Positions 1 to 9,249 are shown, counted from the stretch's first letter. The stretch: DNA of 64,000 nucleotides from JAUIIK01 sp963745675 (GCA_963745675.1 CAVUYM010000008.1:1-64000); one strand, 5' to 3'. Program-made: numbers and translations. Notes: a model not told the origin generated them from the letters alone.

Positions 1-29
1 CGTAGGTCAGGCGGCCGCCTGACCTACGC

Positions 30-390
30 TTAGTTTTTGGAGAACGCAAACGCCCACAAGTCCTCGGCTGACTTTTCAAGAACCGCAGTCCCCGCCAACC
101 GCTCCCCCCACAGCCGGACCTCGATCCGCTGGGCCGTCTCCGCCACCAGTTCGTACTCCCCGCAATCCCAACGAACTACCGTCCCGCGACCGTCGCTCAC
201 TTCGCCTTCGTAGTCCAGGTACACTTTCCGGTGGTCCGGCAGTGGTTCGGCGGTGATCGGGCCGGCGTGATCGGGAGGGTGGGATAGCCGGAAAGTGCGC
301 AGGGATGCCATGTTTTTCAAGCATGAAATCCCAATGCAACATCGGCCAATCGTGCCTGAGTACCACAAATTTTGCCTTAAAATTAGGCAT
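30..390 (-). CDS. LigD-type 3'-phosphoesterase-like protein, frameshifted
   Basis: About 119 residues once two frames are joined. The first frame, starting at ATG 390, gives MPNFKAKFVVLRHDW then LHWDFMLEKHG. The second gives LRTFRL, then HRKVYLDYEGEVSDGRGTVVRWD to the stop at 30. The H-D-x-x-x-L-H-x-D-F-x-L-E pattern is the hallmark of the 3'-phosphoesterase domain found in bacterial DNA ligase D; planctomycetes carry it as small stand-alone proteins. The frame changes near 310-316, beside a run of five A on the coding strand, so a one-base slip is the likely cause. No good ribosome site is visible. The assignment rests on motif memory, and a repair role is inferred from the family only. Confidence 0.6.
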
Positions 391-588
391 TTTTGACTTT
401 CGACTCCAATTTTTTGGCCGACGGGCGCGTATTTCGCATCTAGTTCGGGTATTCTGGTGGGATAGTCCCCGGCCGTGCCGGATGCGGGCGGACGCCATTC
501 GCCCCTCCCATCGATCGATGTCTCCGCCGTGATTTTTGACGGCACCAATCATACACATTGACGTAACCGACTGTCAGGAAAACACTCC

Positions 589-2000
589 ATGACCCCACGT
601 GAAGTTCTCGCGCTGTGCCGCGAACGGGAAATCAAAGCTGTCGATCTGCGGTTCATGGATTTCCCAGGGATGCAAAAGCACTTTACCGTGCCTATGCAGG
701 CTCTCACGGAGGAAAGCTTCGAGGATGGATTCGGTTTTGACGGCTCGTCAATTCGCGGCTGGAAGGCGATCAACGAAGCGGACATGTTGCTGATTCCCGT
801 GCCCGAATCGGCGATGGTCGATCCCTTCATGCAAAGCACGCTGGCGATTTATTGTAACATCCACGACCCGGTGACTGGCGAGGAATATGCCAAGGATCCC
901 CGCAATGTCGCCCGCAAGGCCGAAAACTACATGAAATCGACCGGCTTGGCCGACGCGGCGTTTTTCGGTATCGAAGCGGAGTTCTTTTTGTTTGACGGCG
1001 TCCGTTTCGAACAAAACGAACACGAAGGCTATTATCATATCGACAGTTGCGAGGGCCAATGGAATCGCGGCCGCGACGGCAAAGGGGGGAACGCCGGGTA
1101 CAGTATCCGCTACAAGGAGGGTTATTTCCCCGTCCCGCCGGCCGATACGCTGCAGGACATCCGCACCGAGATGATGCTGACGCTGATGGAATGCGGCGTC
1201 GAGGTCGAGTCGCAACACCATGAAGTCGCTTCCGGCGGACAGTGTGAAATCGACATGAAGTATCAGCCGCTGGTGAATATGGCGGACAACCTGTTGTTGT
1301 ACAAATATGTCGTCAAAAACGTGGCGGCACGGCATGGCAAAACGGCGACGTTCATGCCTAAACCGATTTGGAACGACAACGGTTCGGGCATGCATATTCA
1401 CTTGTCGCTGTGGAAAAACAACGAACCGCTCTTCGCCGGCAGCGGCTACGCGGGCCTAAGCCCCGTGGCGATGTACGCCATGGGCGGGATATTGAAACAT
1501 GCGGCGGCGGTATTGGCGTTTTGCTGTCCGACGACCAACAGCTACAAACGGCTGGTGCCGGGGTTTGAAGCTCCGGTGAACTTGGCATACAGCAGCCAAA
1601 ACCGCTCGGCGGCGATCCGCATTCCCGTCTATAGTCCCAGCCCGGACAAAAAGCGGTTTGAATTCCGCTGCCCCGATTCCTCCTCCAACGGCTATCTGGC
1701 GGTCTCGGCGATGTTGATGGCCGCTTTGGACGGCATTCAAAACAAAATCGATCCCGGCCCGCCGCTGGACAAGGATATCTACGACATGCAGGCGGATGAA
1801 CTGGAAACGGTTGCCAAGACGCCGCGATCCTTGGAGGAGTCGTTAAAAGCTCTGCGCGAGGACCACGAATTCCTGCTCCGCGGCGATGTGTTCACTGAGG
1901 ATGTCATCGACACCTGGATTTGGTACAAAACGGAACAGGAAGTGGAGGCGCTCGCGCCCGTCCGCATCCATTTGAATTCGCTATGTACTACGACGTGTGA
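589..2000 (+). CDS. glnA: Type I glutamine synthetase (frameshift near the 3' end)
   Basis: Converts glutamate, ammonia and ATP to glutamine. Seen in order: the N-terminal beta-grasp with GFDGSSIRGW, the metal-binding stretch GIEAEFFLFD, HHEVASGGQCEID, the ATP/glutamate segment NDNGSGMHIHLSLW, and NSYKRLVPGFEAPVNLAYS followed by NRSAAIRIP. DIYDM sits where the adenylylated tyrosine lies in the regulated beta-subtype enzymes. About 470 residues, a normal family length. The expected C-terminus RPHPFEFAMYYDV with a TGA at 1998-2000 is in the +2 frame relative to the start, so one base is missing near 1955. Uncorrected, the frame runs on through the downstream gene. The planctomycete look of this and the next genes contrasts with the rest of the window. 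Confidence 0.9.
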
Positions 2001-2235
2001 GCAAATGCGGGTGTTAGAAGGGTGGCCGAGGACGGACGAAGTCCGCCCCAGGGCGATCGAACCTGGGGGCGAGCTAACGTTCATCCCCAGCCACCCGTCG
2101 ACACTACGAAACTGCGTTTGCTCAGCGGGAATGAATGACATCATGCCCAAAGCTGCCAACGGCCGTAATCTCGATGCGGTTCGCAACCTGCCGATTTTGG
2201 CCAGTCCCGTCCCTGAGCATCCGCTCGATGAGCAA
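2001..2235 (+). other. Intergenic gap between glnA and trmH
   Basis: No gene seen. An imperfect inverted repeat lies here, gggtggc near 2021 and gccaccc near 2091. Without a U-run it is a weak candidate for a terminator. The in-frame Met codon at 2142 is a less likely start for the downstream methyltransferase than 2236. Confidence 0.3.
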
Positions 2236-2894
2236 ATGACCCCCGAGCGAGCGGCGCGGTACCGTCAAGTGCTGTTGCGGCGGACCGGACGGATCGCGGT
2301 CGTCGTTGAGGACTGCCACGATCCGCACAACGCGACAGCCGTCACGCGGACGTGTGACGCATTCGGCATCAACCGGCTGCATGTTGTCGTCGGGGAGACC
2401 CCTTATCGCGTGAATCGCCGGGTCAGCGGCGGTTCGCATCATCACGTCGACATCCACACGCACGTGACCATCGAGGAGGCGTATGCGGAACTGCGCCGCG
2501 ATGGATTCGTGATTGCCGTCAGCGGACTTTCCGACGACGCCCTCGCCGGGACCGCAATTGTTGTTGCCGGAATTGGAGTCGCAACCGTTGGCGTTGGTGT
2601 TCGGCAACGAACATACCGGCGCGAGCGAGTTTGCCGATTCGCAGGCGGACATGCGGTTTTTGATCCCGATGGTCGGATTCGCGCAAAGCCTCAATGTCTC
2701 GGTCTCCGTGGCGATTACGCTCTACACGTTGCGTCAAGAGGCGCTGACCAGCGCCGCTGCCGGAGATTTGAGCGACGAACAACAGCGGCAGTTGTACGAC
2801 GACTGGGTGCGGCGATATCGCGGCGAAGGGGGCGAGAAATACCTGCCGCCGCTTGGGACGAGGGAACGAGCCGTTGGACGTTTATACGCCGTAA
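2236..2894 (+). CDS. trmH: TrmH/SpoU family RNA 2'-O-methyltransferase, frameshifted
   Basis: SAM-dependent 2'-O-ribose methyltransferase of the SPOUT class. The N-terminus MTPERAARYRQVL followed by VVVEDCHDPHNATAVTRTCDAFGI matches the TrmH start, which in Escherichia coli modifies Gm18 of tRNA. The SPOUT knot signatures LALVFGNEHTGASE and IPMVGFAQSLNVSVS-AI are present but in the +2 frame, so an indel lies around 2550-2565. After EKYLPPLG the true end is unclear: stops occur at 2892 and 2899 in the other two frames, so the end given is approximate. It runs with glnA and converges on ruvC. Confidence 0.7.
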
Positions 2895-2908
2895 GCCGTA
2901 GCTCGCGA

Positions 2909-3445
2909 TCACGTCAACGCGTTGATGTTCGAAATGCGGCTGCTGTAATAATGGCACAGCGCCACGGCCGACGCGTCGGCGACGTCGTTCGGTTCGGGAA
3001 TCGCATCCAGTCGCAATTCGTTTTTGATGGCGTGCTGCATCTGCTCCTTCGACGCCCGCCCGCTGCCGGTCAGCAGTCGTTTGATCTGCGTCGGCGTGTA
3101 ATGCACGACCTGCATGTTCCGCTCGGCGGCCGCCAACAAGATCACGCCCCGGGCGTGGGCCATCAACAGCGCCGGTTTGGGATATTTGCCGGTGGAAAAA
3201 ATCTGCTCGATCGCCATGCAACAGGGCTGGAATTCATCGAGCACTTCCTGAAGGCCGGCACTCAACTCATGCACACGCTTATGCAGCGAGTTTTCCACCG
3301 TTGAGGAAATCACCCCCCCTTCGAGCAAACGGGGTTCGCGCAGTCCACGCTCCAACACGGCATAACCGGTACGGTGCAACCCGGGATCGATCCCCACATA
3401 CCGCTCGCCCAACTGCGGAATCGTCTGAGTCGGAACACCATCCAT
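2909..3445 (-). CDS. ruvC: Crossover junction endodeoxyribonuclease RuvC
   Basis: Holliday-junction resolvase, 178 residues from ATG 3445 (the open frame extends upstream but lacks family similarity there). Catalytic acids are visible: D in YVGIDPGLHRTGY, E in MAIEQIF, and two D in the C-terminal NDVADASAVALCHY. TPTQIKRLLTGSGRASKEQMQ is the usual conserved central part. Works with RuvAB in recombination repair. The sequence style (QVVHYTPTQIKR, KYPKPALLMAHARG) fits planctomycete RuvC. Confidence 0.9.
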   Translation of the reverse strand: MDGVPTQTIPQLGERYVGIDPGLHRTGYAVLERGLREPRLLEGGVISSTVENSLHKRVHELSAGLQEVLDEFQPCCMAIEQIFSTGKYPKPALLMAHARGVILLAAAERNMQVVHYTPTQIKRLLTGSGRASKEQMQHAIKNELRLDAIPEPNDVADASAVALCHYYSSRISNINALT

Positions 3446-3560
3446 AGTGGAATCCTTGTTTGCGCACCGTCGCTCCGTCCATTGCCCCCGGCGGAGCCGG
3501 GGGCTGAGGGGACGCGCTGGATTTTGTCTGGCCACTGGCCACCGACCACTGGCCACTCCG
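3446..3560. repeat. Intergenic tandem tggccac(t) repeats
   Basis: The 115-base gap contains three close copies of the heptamer ggccact/ggccacc at about 3530-3557 (tggccactggccaccgaccactggccactc). This looks like vestigial low-complexity spacer DNA. No gene or promoter recognised. Confidence 0.4.
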
Positions 3561-3764
3561 TTACGACCTACTCCATTTGACGCCGTCGGGGCGGTCCTCG
3601 ACGACGACATTGAGTGCCGACAAACTGTCGCGAATTTTGTCTGCGACGCCCCAGTTTTTGGTTTCGCGGGCTTCGCGGCGGATGTCGAGGATCAAGTCCA
3701 TCAACGCCGCCGCAAATCCGTCATCCGCGCCGCCGCCGATTTTTTCAACCGGCTTGATAAACAC
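3561..3764 (-). pseudogene. cysS: 3' fragment of cysteinyl-tRNA synthetase (cut by a junction)
   Basis: Only the last ~65 residues are present: VFIKPVEKIGGGADDG, then LMDLILDIRREARETKNWGVADKIRDSL and VEDRPDGVKW. This is the C-terminal anticodon-binding tail of CysRS; the IREARxxKxWxxADxIRDxL pattern is diagnostic. The catalytic Rossmann domain (about 400 residues) is absent. Reading upstream, the frame passes without a stop into MFS transporter sequence (LGLMIAAFGAGVLG), with the switch around 3755-3770. The fragment cannot be functional as it stands, and the sequence is best explained as an assembly or read chimera. Confidence 0.75.
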
Positions 3765-4634
3765 TCCGAGCACGCCGGCTCCGAAGGCGGCGATCATGAG
3801 CCCGAGCGCGCTGGCGCTATCGAATTCGTCTCGGCGAGCACCGGCAGAACCACTGCGACCGTCGGTGAGAGCACGAAGTTGTAAAGCAATGAGATTGGAA
3901 TCACCAGCCGCAGGAAATCATCTTGCAGAACGTAGCTGAAACCCGCCTTCACGGATCGCCATGAATGATTCTTGTGGCTCGCTTTCTGAGGCTTCCCGGG
4001 TGCATCTGCTCTCGAAGCGACTCTGGAAGGAATGCGCACGAGAATGCCGATGATCAGGATTGATAGGCGAACGTGGCTGCGTCGATGTAGAGCACCGAGG
4101 CTGCGCCCAGCATCCCGATCAATACACCCGGCTGCGATTGGTCCAAGCAGCGTCCGGCTGCTCTGGTCGGCGAACTGCATTGCCGAATTCGCGCGTTCCA
4201 GTGGGCATCTTCGCCTGCCGTGCAAGTCGCGGAATCAGCGCGGTGCGAGCGACGCTGCCGGGCGCGTCGAAGACGGCTCCGGCGAAGATCAGCACGAGCA
4301 GATGCCAGAATTGGAGTACGTCCAGAAAATGTAGAGTGGGGATGATCGCGACGGTCATGCCGCTCAGCAGATCGGAGAAAATGCTGGCGCGCTTGTGGCC
4401 CAGCCGGTCGACGACCGCGCCGCCGAGCATGCTCGAGAGGACGTTTGCCAGGACGACGAGCGCTCCAGCGATGCCGGTCCGAGCCGGGCTACCGGTCGTG
4501 ACCAGGACAAACCAGGGGATCGCCAGACTCGTGATGCCGTTCCCGAGATTGGAGATCGTTGTCGCTGTGACCAGGGCCGGGATAGCCAGCCGGTCGGCTG
4601 CTGATGGGGGCGATGCTTCGCTTTGTTCGATCAT
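3764..4634 (-). pseudogene. MFS transporter, 3'-truncated and multiply frameshifted
   Basis: N-terminal half of a 12-helix major facilitator. From ATG 4634: DRLAIPALVTATTISNLGNGITSLAIPWFVL, then the MFS loop motif VVDRLGHKRASIFSD, then FAGAVFDAPGSVARTALIPRLA. The chain continues in other frames with LERANSAMQFADQSSRTLLGPIAAG, VLIGMLGAASVLYIDAATFA, FSYVLQDDFLRLVIPISLLYNFVLSPTVAVVLPVLAET and FDSASALGLMIAAFGAG. At least four indels (near 4190, 4135, 4060 and 3830) are needed. It then fuses to cysS and the last ~150-200 residues are missing. Such proteins usually export drugs; the substrate here is unknown. Confidence 0.7.
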
Positions 4635-4718
4635 TGTTGCTGATGTCGGACATGCGGAGCCCCTCCCCGTCAGCTGGACCAGAATTCGTTCGACCAGGTG
4701 TGAAAGTGAAACCGCTGT

Positions 4719-6091
4719 TTAGCCCGACTCGCGCTCCATCGCCGCCAACAGGATGTCAGCCTCGCTCGCTGTGATTCTGCCTCGTGACAGCGCTTCCAAA
4801 ATCTGTCGTCGTTGCCGGTCGCGGGTGCTTATTCCGTCGGTGCGCGTAGCTTCCCGCGGTGGCTTGGCTAAGCGCAGGTGGATATCGCCGCGTTGGGTGA
4901 GTGCCCGCAGCAGGATGCGGTCTGTCTCCGAGCTGTCGCTCACCCCGACATAGCGCCGGGTGGAGCTGCGCGGACCGGGACGACCTACTTCAACCAATGG
5001 GATATCGCTCTGGATTTCGCCACGGTTGAGGATGAGTTCGACGCGTGCAGGCTGATCTTCGGCGACATCGAGCATAATGCTGCCGCGGCCAGTCTTGAAG
5101 CGGAAATGTTCTTTGCCACCCCGCTCGGATGCGCCCATGCGTAAACCCTGGTCGCTTGCTGCGAAGATCAGTGAGCCATCCGCTCGCCGGAATCGAACCC
5201 CTTCGGGACCCGCTACGAAGCGCTCGGTCCCTCCGGTGCTCACGCGAACGCCTGACTCGCCGGCGATAAATTCAACGCTGCCGAGGTTGAAGCGGACCTC
5301 TTCGTCCAGCGCTTCGACGACTTCGTCGATCGCTTCTTCAACCTCGCCCAGCAAAACATCGGGCTCGTCTTGCGGTTCGGCCGGTTCGGTGAAGAGTAGC
5401 CGGGCGGTGGAGCTTGATATCACCGCGGGCGACGTCGATATCGGCGGTTAAGAGCGCTGCCTCCCTGGATGCGAATATCGCTCTTTGATCCCGCAATGCG
5501 GAGATTCTGTTCGAGCGGTCGGACATTCGAAACATCGCCTTTTTCCAACCGCAAGGAGAGATCACCTTTACAGTCCTGAAGGTCGATATCACCCTTGCTG
5601 ATATCAATGGCGATGTTGCCCCGGCATCTCGTTAGAGCCATATTGCCGCTGCTCGAGCGGCAAGCAATATTTCCTTCTCGCTGGCGAATCACTGTATCGC
5701 CGCTTGAGACATTGACGGCCACATCGCCGTCACCGCCGCTAATGTGCAGATTCCCACTTTCGAGATTGATTGCCATCGATGCTGAGATATTTTCAAATGT
5801 CAGGTTGCCACGCGAGATATTCGAGACAATTGTGGGTAGATCGCTCGTCGGAAGCTTCAGGACGGGCGCTGACATGCCGCGATAACGTCCTTCCTGGCTG
5901 ACGATCAGGCGCGAGCCGCGCATTGTGAGCGTAGGTGCGCCGCTGCCGGGTTCGACCATCAGCCGGGCGACGCCGGTCAACTCGGCGTCACCTTCCACTA
6001 CTATGTCGAGCCGCGCTGCCCGTATTTCGATGCCAGCCAGATCGTCGAAGGGCATCTCCTGGATAGCAGAAGGTTGCGAGTGGAGGGACAC
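4719..6091 (-). CDS. DUF4097-type beta-solenoid protein with C-terminal short-helix tail, frameshifted
   Basis: About 455 residues over two or three frames. The first part, from 6091, has repeated strands such as NLTFENISASMAINLESGNLHISGG, GDVAVNVSSGDTVIR, GNIACRSSSGN and GDIDLQDCKGDLSLRLEKGD, the repeating pattern of DUF4097/DUF4098 right-handed beta folds. The chain then continues through LTADIDVARGDI into SSSTARLLFTEPAEP. The C-terminus RQILEALSRGRITASEADILLAAME is a SHOCT/YvlB-like helical tail. The frame changes near 5410-5430. It follows the DUF2089 gene by 9 bases and likely shares its promoter. Function unknown; related proteins in Firmicutes are linked to envelope stress. Confidence 0.65.
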
Positions 6092-6100
6092 AGTAGGTTC

Positions 6101-6502
6101 CTAGTCGTTATTGGCTGGTAAGGAAGAGAGCAGCTCCATGGCCTCGTCGACGTTCAGTTCGCCGCTTGAGACGCGCGCCATCACTTCTTCCCGGCTCAGC
6201 GTCGGGGACGATGCCGGTGTGGGCGGGCCCTCGCCCGGCTCAAGTGCGGCGATCAAATCGTCCAGCTTTGCGCGTACGGTTGGGTAGCTGACGCCCAGGC
6301 TGCGCTCGACATCTGACATATTGCCACGGCTCGTGACGAAGAGATGCAGAAATGCGAGCTGATCATCGCTCAGCCGGGCAAATGGTCCACGCCCTTCCAT
6401 AGGAAAGCGGCCGCGAATTGTAATGTCACATTCGCGGCAGTGAAGCTCTCGAATTTCAAGCTGTCCGCCACAGGATATGCAGTGTTCTATAGGTACAGTC
6501 AT
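6101..6502 (-). CDS. DUF2089 family zinc-ribbon/HTH regulator
   Basis: 133 residues. The N-terminal Cys pairs CISCGG and CRECD form a zinc ribbon. Then LSDDQLAFLHLFVTSRGNMSDVERSLGVSYPTVRAKLDDLI is a helix-turn-helix of the DUF2089 family, and the tail SREEVMARVSSGELNVDEAMELLSSL is the same short-helix motif seen at the end of the downstream protein. The start is supported by a strong Shine-Dalgarno sequence (agaggagg) just upstream of ATG 6502. DUF2089 proteins are commonly encoded beside DUF4097 proteins, as here. A role as transcription regulator of this pair is inferred. Confidence 0.75.
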   Translation of the reverse strand: MTVPIEHCISCGGQLEIRELHCRECDITIRGRFPMEGRGPFARLSDDQLAFLHLFVTSRGNMSDVERSLGVSYPTVRAKLDDLIAALEPGEGPPTPASSPTLSREEVMARVSSGELNVDEAMELLSSLPANND

Positions 6503-6525
6503 TATCGCCTCCTCTATCTATAGAG

Positions 6526-6554
6526 ATATTACAGAATCATATAAGATTTGTCAA
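6526..6554 (-). promoter_or_regulatory. Near-consensus sigma-70-type promoter for the DUF2089-DUF4097 pair
   Basis: On the minus strand TTGACA (6554-6549), a 17-base spacer, then TAATAT (6531-6526). A start site around 6519 would leave a leader of about 17 bases carrying the AGAGGAGG ribosome site before ATG 6502. The stretch is clearly AT-rich against its GC-rich surroundings. Confidence 0.7.
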
Positions 6555-6663
6555 CTTCTCGTTAGAGTTTCTATTATTCTCGATTCCTAATTCCAATGTT
6601 GATGTCGCGTATTATTAACTAAAGTCCAGAATCCGCTCAGAGGTTTTGAAGGGAGAATCACGT

Positions 6664-6852
6664 ATGGCAGCGAAATTCGAAGTCTATAAGGACGCACGCG
6701 GTGAGTTCCGCTGGCGGCTCAAAGCCAGCAATGGCCAGACGATCGCAACCGGTGGTGAAGGCTATACCAGCAAGGCTGGCTGCATGAACGGTATCGAGTC
6801 GGTCAAGACCAACGCCCCCGAGGCGGAGATCGACGACCAGACCGGCGACTAG
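6664..6852 (+). CDS. YegP/DUF1508 family small protein
   Basis: 62 residues: MAAKFEVYKDARGEFRWRLKASNGQTIATGGEGYTSKAGCMNGIESVK. One DUF1508 repeat (F-x-V-Y-K-D...G-E-F-R-W-R-L-K-A-x-N-G-x-x-I-A), a small beta-rich fold. E. coli YegP has two repeats, whereas single-repeat versions are common. ATG 6664 is preceded by aagggag at a fitting distance. It is divergent from the DUF2089 gene. Function not established. Confidence 0.85.
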   Translation: MAAKFEVYKDARGEFRWRLKASNGQTIATGGEGYTSKAGCMNGIESVKTNAPEAEIDDQTGD

Positions 6853-6879
6853 CTTCCGCTCGTGACAGGGTCACAGTAG

Positions 6880-6901
6880 AGCGGCATCAACCGGTGCCGC
6901 T
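6880..6901 (+). terminator. Stem-loop downstream of the yegP-like gene
   Basis: Perfect 7-bp stem AGCGGCA/TGCCGCT with an 8-base loop (tcaaccgg), 28 bases after the stop codon. There is no U-run, so it may be a weak or factor-assisted terminator, or simply an mRNA-stabilising hairpin. Confidence 0.45.
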
Positions 6902-7015
6902 TATGTCCACTAAACTGTGTCGGGCAGGTCAGGTTTGGTCAGGGTGAGAGACAACCGGCTTGACGAACGAATCTCGATTGGCACTAAACGACCGGCAATG
7001 GTCACCTGTTTGCCT

Positions 7016-7417
7016 TCACCAAATCACGGATAGTCCTGATGCTGTTATCTGTCGGTCGCGACTGATAAGGGGAGTGGCGTAGTACTGTGCGGTGGCAGCA
7101 ATGATTCGATCCGGCATATCCGGAACCAGACGTCGGTCGACGAGTGTCATCGCAGCAGTGATAGCGCGGTTGAGTGGCAATTCCAACAGAACCGCATCAG
7201 GCTGATCCACTGCCGCGAGCAGCTGCGTGAACGTGTCGGGGAGTATGCGTCCCTTCTCCATGAGGTAGACAGCTTCGACGAGGGTGATGGTCGAGAATCC
7301 TATTTGGTCACCGCTTGCCGCGGCTGCTTCAATCGTGGAGCGAGCGTTTGCTGACAGACGCGAATCATCATAGAGATACCAGATAATCGTATGCGTATCA
7401 GCTACAGCGCGAAGCAT
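7016..7417 (-). CDS. PIN-domain ribonuclease toxin (VapC-like)
   Basis: 133 residues. Begins MLRAVADTHTIIWYL: the first PIN acid is D in ADTHT. E48 lies in STITLVEAVYL and the last acidic group in MPDRIIAATAQ, then LISRDRQI. This fits the type II toxin VapC class of Mg-dependent RNases that cut tRNA or mRNA. Its ATG overlaps the stop of the upstream antitoxin gene by one base, implying coupled translation. Confidence 0.8.
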   Translation of the reverse strand: MLRAVADTHTIIWYLYDDSRLSANARSTIEAAAASGDQIGFSTITLVEAVYLMEKGRILPDTFTQLLAAVDQPDAVLLELPLNRAITAAMTLVDRRLVPDMPDRIIAATAQYYATPLISRDRQITASGLSVIW

Positions 7418-7659
7418 CAGATATCGTCGCGCGGGAAATTTGCCAACATCTCGCGTCGCGATTCATCGATTTCTTCTGTCGTTGGCGCCGGTCCAAGATC
7501 TTTGAGAGTGCCCAACAACGAGACGCTCGGTTTACGCTCTCCGGTGGCTAATTCCCGTTCGATGTCTGGGGCTACTCGTTCGATGAGGCGAACCTTTTCG
7601 AGTGGAGTGAGTTGCTCCACAAGTTTCAGGATCTCCTCAAATGTAGTGTTGCGATCCAT
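7417..7659 (-). CDS. Putative antitoxin of the PIN toxin
   Basis: 80 residues: MDRNTTFEEILKLVEQLTPLEKVRLIERVAPDIERELA, then a polar tail ending ESRREMLANFPRDDI. The N-terminal amphipathic helices followed by an acidic, probably unfolded C-terminal part are the usual form of small antitoxins, where the tail blocks the toxin active site. Position and one-base overlap with the PIN gene support the role; sequence alone would not. Confidence 0.65.
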   Translation of the reverse strand: MDRNTTFEEILKLVEQLTPLEKVRLIERVAPDIERELATGERKPSVSLLGTLKDLGPAPTTEEIDESRREMLANFPRDDI

Positions 7660-7754
7660 ACATCTACGCTCTTTCGGGCGAGGGGTAGTCGTCGAAATCA
7701 GAGTCTATCATTCGGTCTGAAGCGCTTCTCTACTCAACCCTCTCGCCGCCGCCT

Positions 7755-8174
7755 TCAACAGCCGGCAGACGCCAGTTGCTGACCAGGGTTGCGGCGCGCT
7801 TCTTTCTCTCCGGCGTGGCGCTCGAAGAGGAAACGCAGCAGGGCGCGCAGCACTTCGCGGTCGCGGGCGTCGAGCTCCGGGAGGCGGCGCAGGTAGAGCA
7901 TCAGTTCGGGATCGTTGATGCCCTCGGCGATGTCGGCCAGGGTGACGTCGCCCGGCAGGTTGAGCCCGGCGTCGCGGTAGAGCTCGGCCCAGCTGTGGCC
8001 CATCGCGCCGCAGACGCGGCTGAGGACGGTCAGGCCGGGCTGATCCGGCACGTCCCGTTCGAGACGCGAGAGATAGCCGCGGCTGATACCGGCCCGGTGG
8101 GCCAGTTCTTCCTGGGTCCAACCGAGTTCTTCTCTCCAACCGGCCAAAACCGGCCCGATCCGTCCTCCAAGCAT
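7755..8174 (-). CDS. XRE-family helix-turn-helix regulator
   Basis: 139 residues. WREELGWTQEELAHRAGISRGYLSRLERDVPDQPGLTVLSRVCGAMG is a Cro/CI-type HTH (residues ~12-60). The C-terminal part, DPELMLYLRRLPELDARDREVLRALLRFLFE, is helical and may serve dimerisation. The start lies 4 bases after the stop of the luciferase-like gene upstream on the same strand, so the two probably form an operon. Target unknown. Confidence 0.8.
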   Translation of the reverse strand: MLGGRIGPVLAGWREELGWTQEELAHRAGISRGYLSRLERDVPDQPGLTVLSRVCGAMGHSWAELYRDAGLNLPGDVTLADIAEGINDPELMLYLRRLPELDARDREVLRALLRFLFERHAGEKEARRNPGQQLASAGC

Positions 8175-8178
8175 TGTT

Positions 8179-9038
8179 CTAGCTCCAGCGTTCGCGTAGT
8201 GCCGGGATGGTCTTCTCGACGAAGTTCTGCATCACGGCCATATCGCTCGTGGCGTGGAAGAGGAAGTCGGTGATGCCGAGATCGCGTAGCGCCTGCAGCT
8301 CCTCGACGATCTGATCCTCATTGTTGTCGACCAGGTAGGTTTCTCCCTTGGTCGTCGAGCGTCGAATCTCGGCCGGATCGCGGCCGATCTCGCTCGCAGA
8401 CGCTATTGATCCGCTCGAGCCGGCGCCTTGTATTCCTCGGGATCACTGAAGTTGTTGTCCCACTGGTCGGCGTAGCGGGCGATCAACCCGAGCATCCGAG
8501 GCTGGGAACCGCCGATGACGAGCGGCATCGGATTGCGGACCGGCTTGGGTTCGAAGATCGCTTCCTTCATCTGATAGAACTTGCCGTCGAAGTTCGTGCG
8601 GTCTTCAGACTGGAGGCTCTTGAAGATCTGCAGCGATTCTTCGAGCATCGAGACGCGATCGCCAGCGCGTGGGAAGTCGAAGCCGAACATCTCGTGTTCG
8701 CCGCCGAACCAGGCCGCGCCGACGCCGAAGAGCGCCCGGCCGTTCGAGATGTGATCGACCGTCGTCGCGTTCTTCAGTAGCAGGGCCGGGTTGCGGTAGG
8801 TGATGCCGGTGACCATCGGGCCGATTTCGACCTTCTTCGTCGCTTCGGCCAGCCCGGCCAGCAGCGTCCAGCCTTCGAGGTTGGGGTTGTCGCGCGGATC
8901 GCTGAGCGGGATCATGTGGTCGAAGACCCAGGCGCTCTCCAGCCCCCAGTCGTCGGCGGCCTGGAACCATTCCTTGATCTCCGCCCATTCGCGGTGATGC
9001 TGGCTGCAGCGAAGGCCGAAGCGTACAGTATGTGCCAT
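8179..9038 (-). CDS. Luciferase-like (LLM class) F420/flavin oxidoreductase, frameshifted
   Basis: TIM-barrel oxidoreductase of the bacterial luciferase superfamily, ~285 residues. Seen: AHTVRFGLRCSQ, AWVFDHMIPLS, VEIGPMVTGITYRNPALLLKNATTVDHISNGRALFGVGAAWFGGEHEMFG, and PMPLVIGGSQPRMLGLIARYADQWDN. The frame breaks after EEYKAPAR near 8420 and again near 8395. The expected C-terminal part (EIGRDPAEIRRST then LRDLGITDFLFHATSD, stop at 8179-8181) follows in other frames. Such enzymes in Actinobacteria and Chloroflexota usually take coenzyme F420; substrate unknown. Confidence 0.8.
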
Positions 9039-9249
9039 AGAGATTAGAATCCTTTCAGAATCGTTGATCGTTTCCTTATGATGCTAGCGCAGGTAGGGAA
9101 TAGGTAACAGGTTACAGGGAATAGGGAAAGATGTGGAAGCCGTATGGCGCCCTGGTTTTCCTATGAACTACTTCCTATGACCTACAAACCGGCTGCTTCT
9201 CTGTTACCTCTTCCCTGTTTCCTGTTCCCTAACCTCCGAAGGAGGCCCT
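9039..9249. repeat. Divergent intergenic region with degenerate tagggaata / taacagg repeats
   Basis: Low-complexity purine-rich pieces (ggtagggaataggtaacagg, then acagggaatagggaa) at about 9089-9130 and their complements (tctgttacctcttccctgtttcctgttcccta) at about 9201-9231 form a loose inverted repeat. Related units recur at 10060-10170. The right end carries the strong AGGAGG site for the next gene. No gene seen. Confidence 0.45.

Noticed and set aside
1..3760. Horizontal transfer of a planctomycete block
   Set aside because: Both boundary genes are cut mid-body without any integrase, repeats or attachment site; an assembly or read chimera is simpler.
5185..5210. A T-arm-like stretch (ggttcgattccgg on the minus strand) suggesting a tRNA
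   Set aside because: It lies within the DUF4097 coding frame, and no acceptor stem or anticodon arm can be drawn around it.
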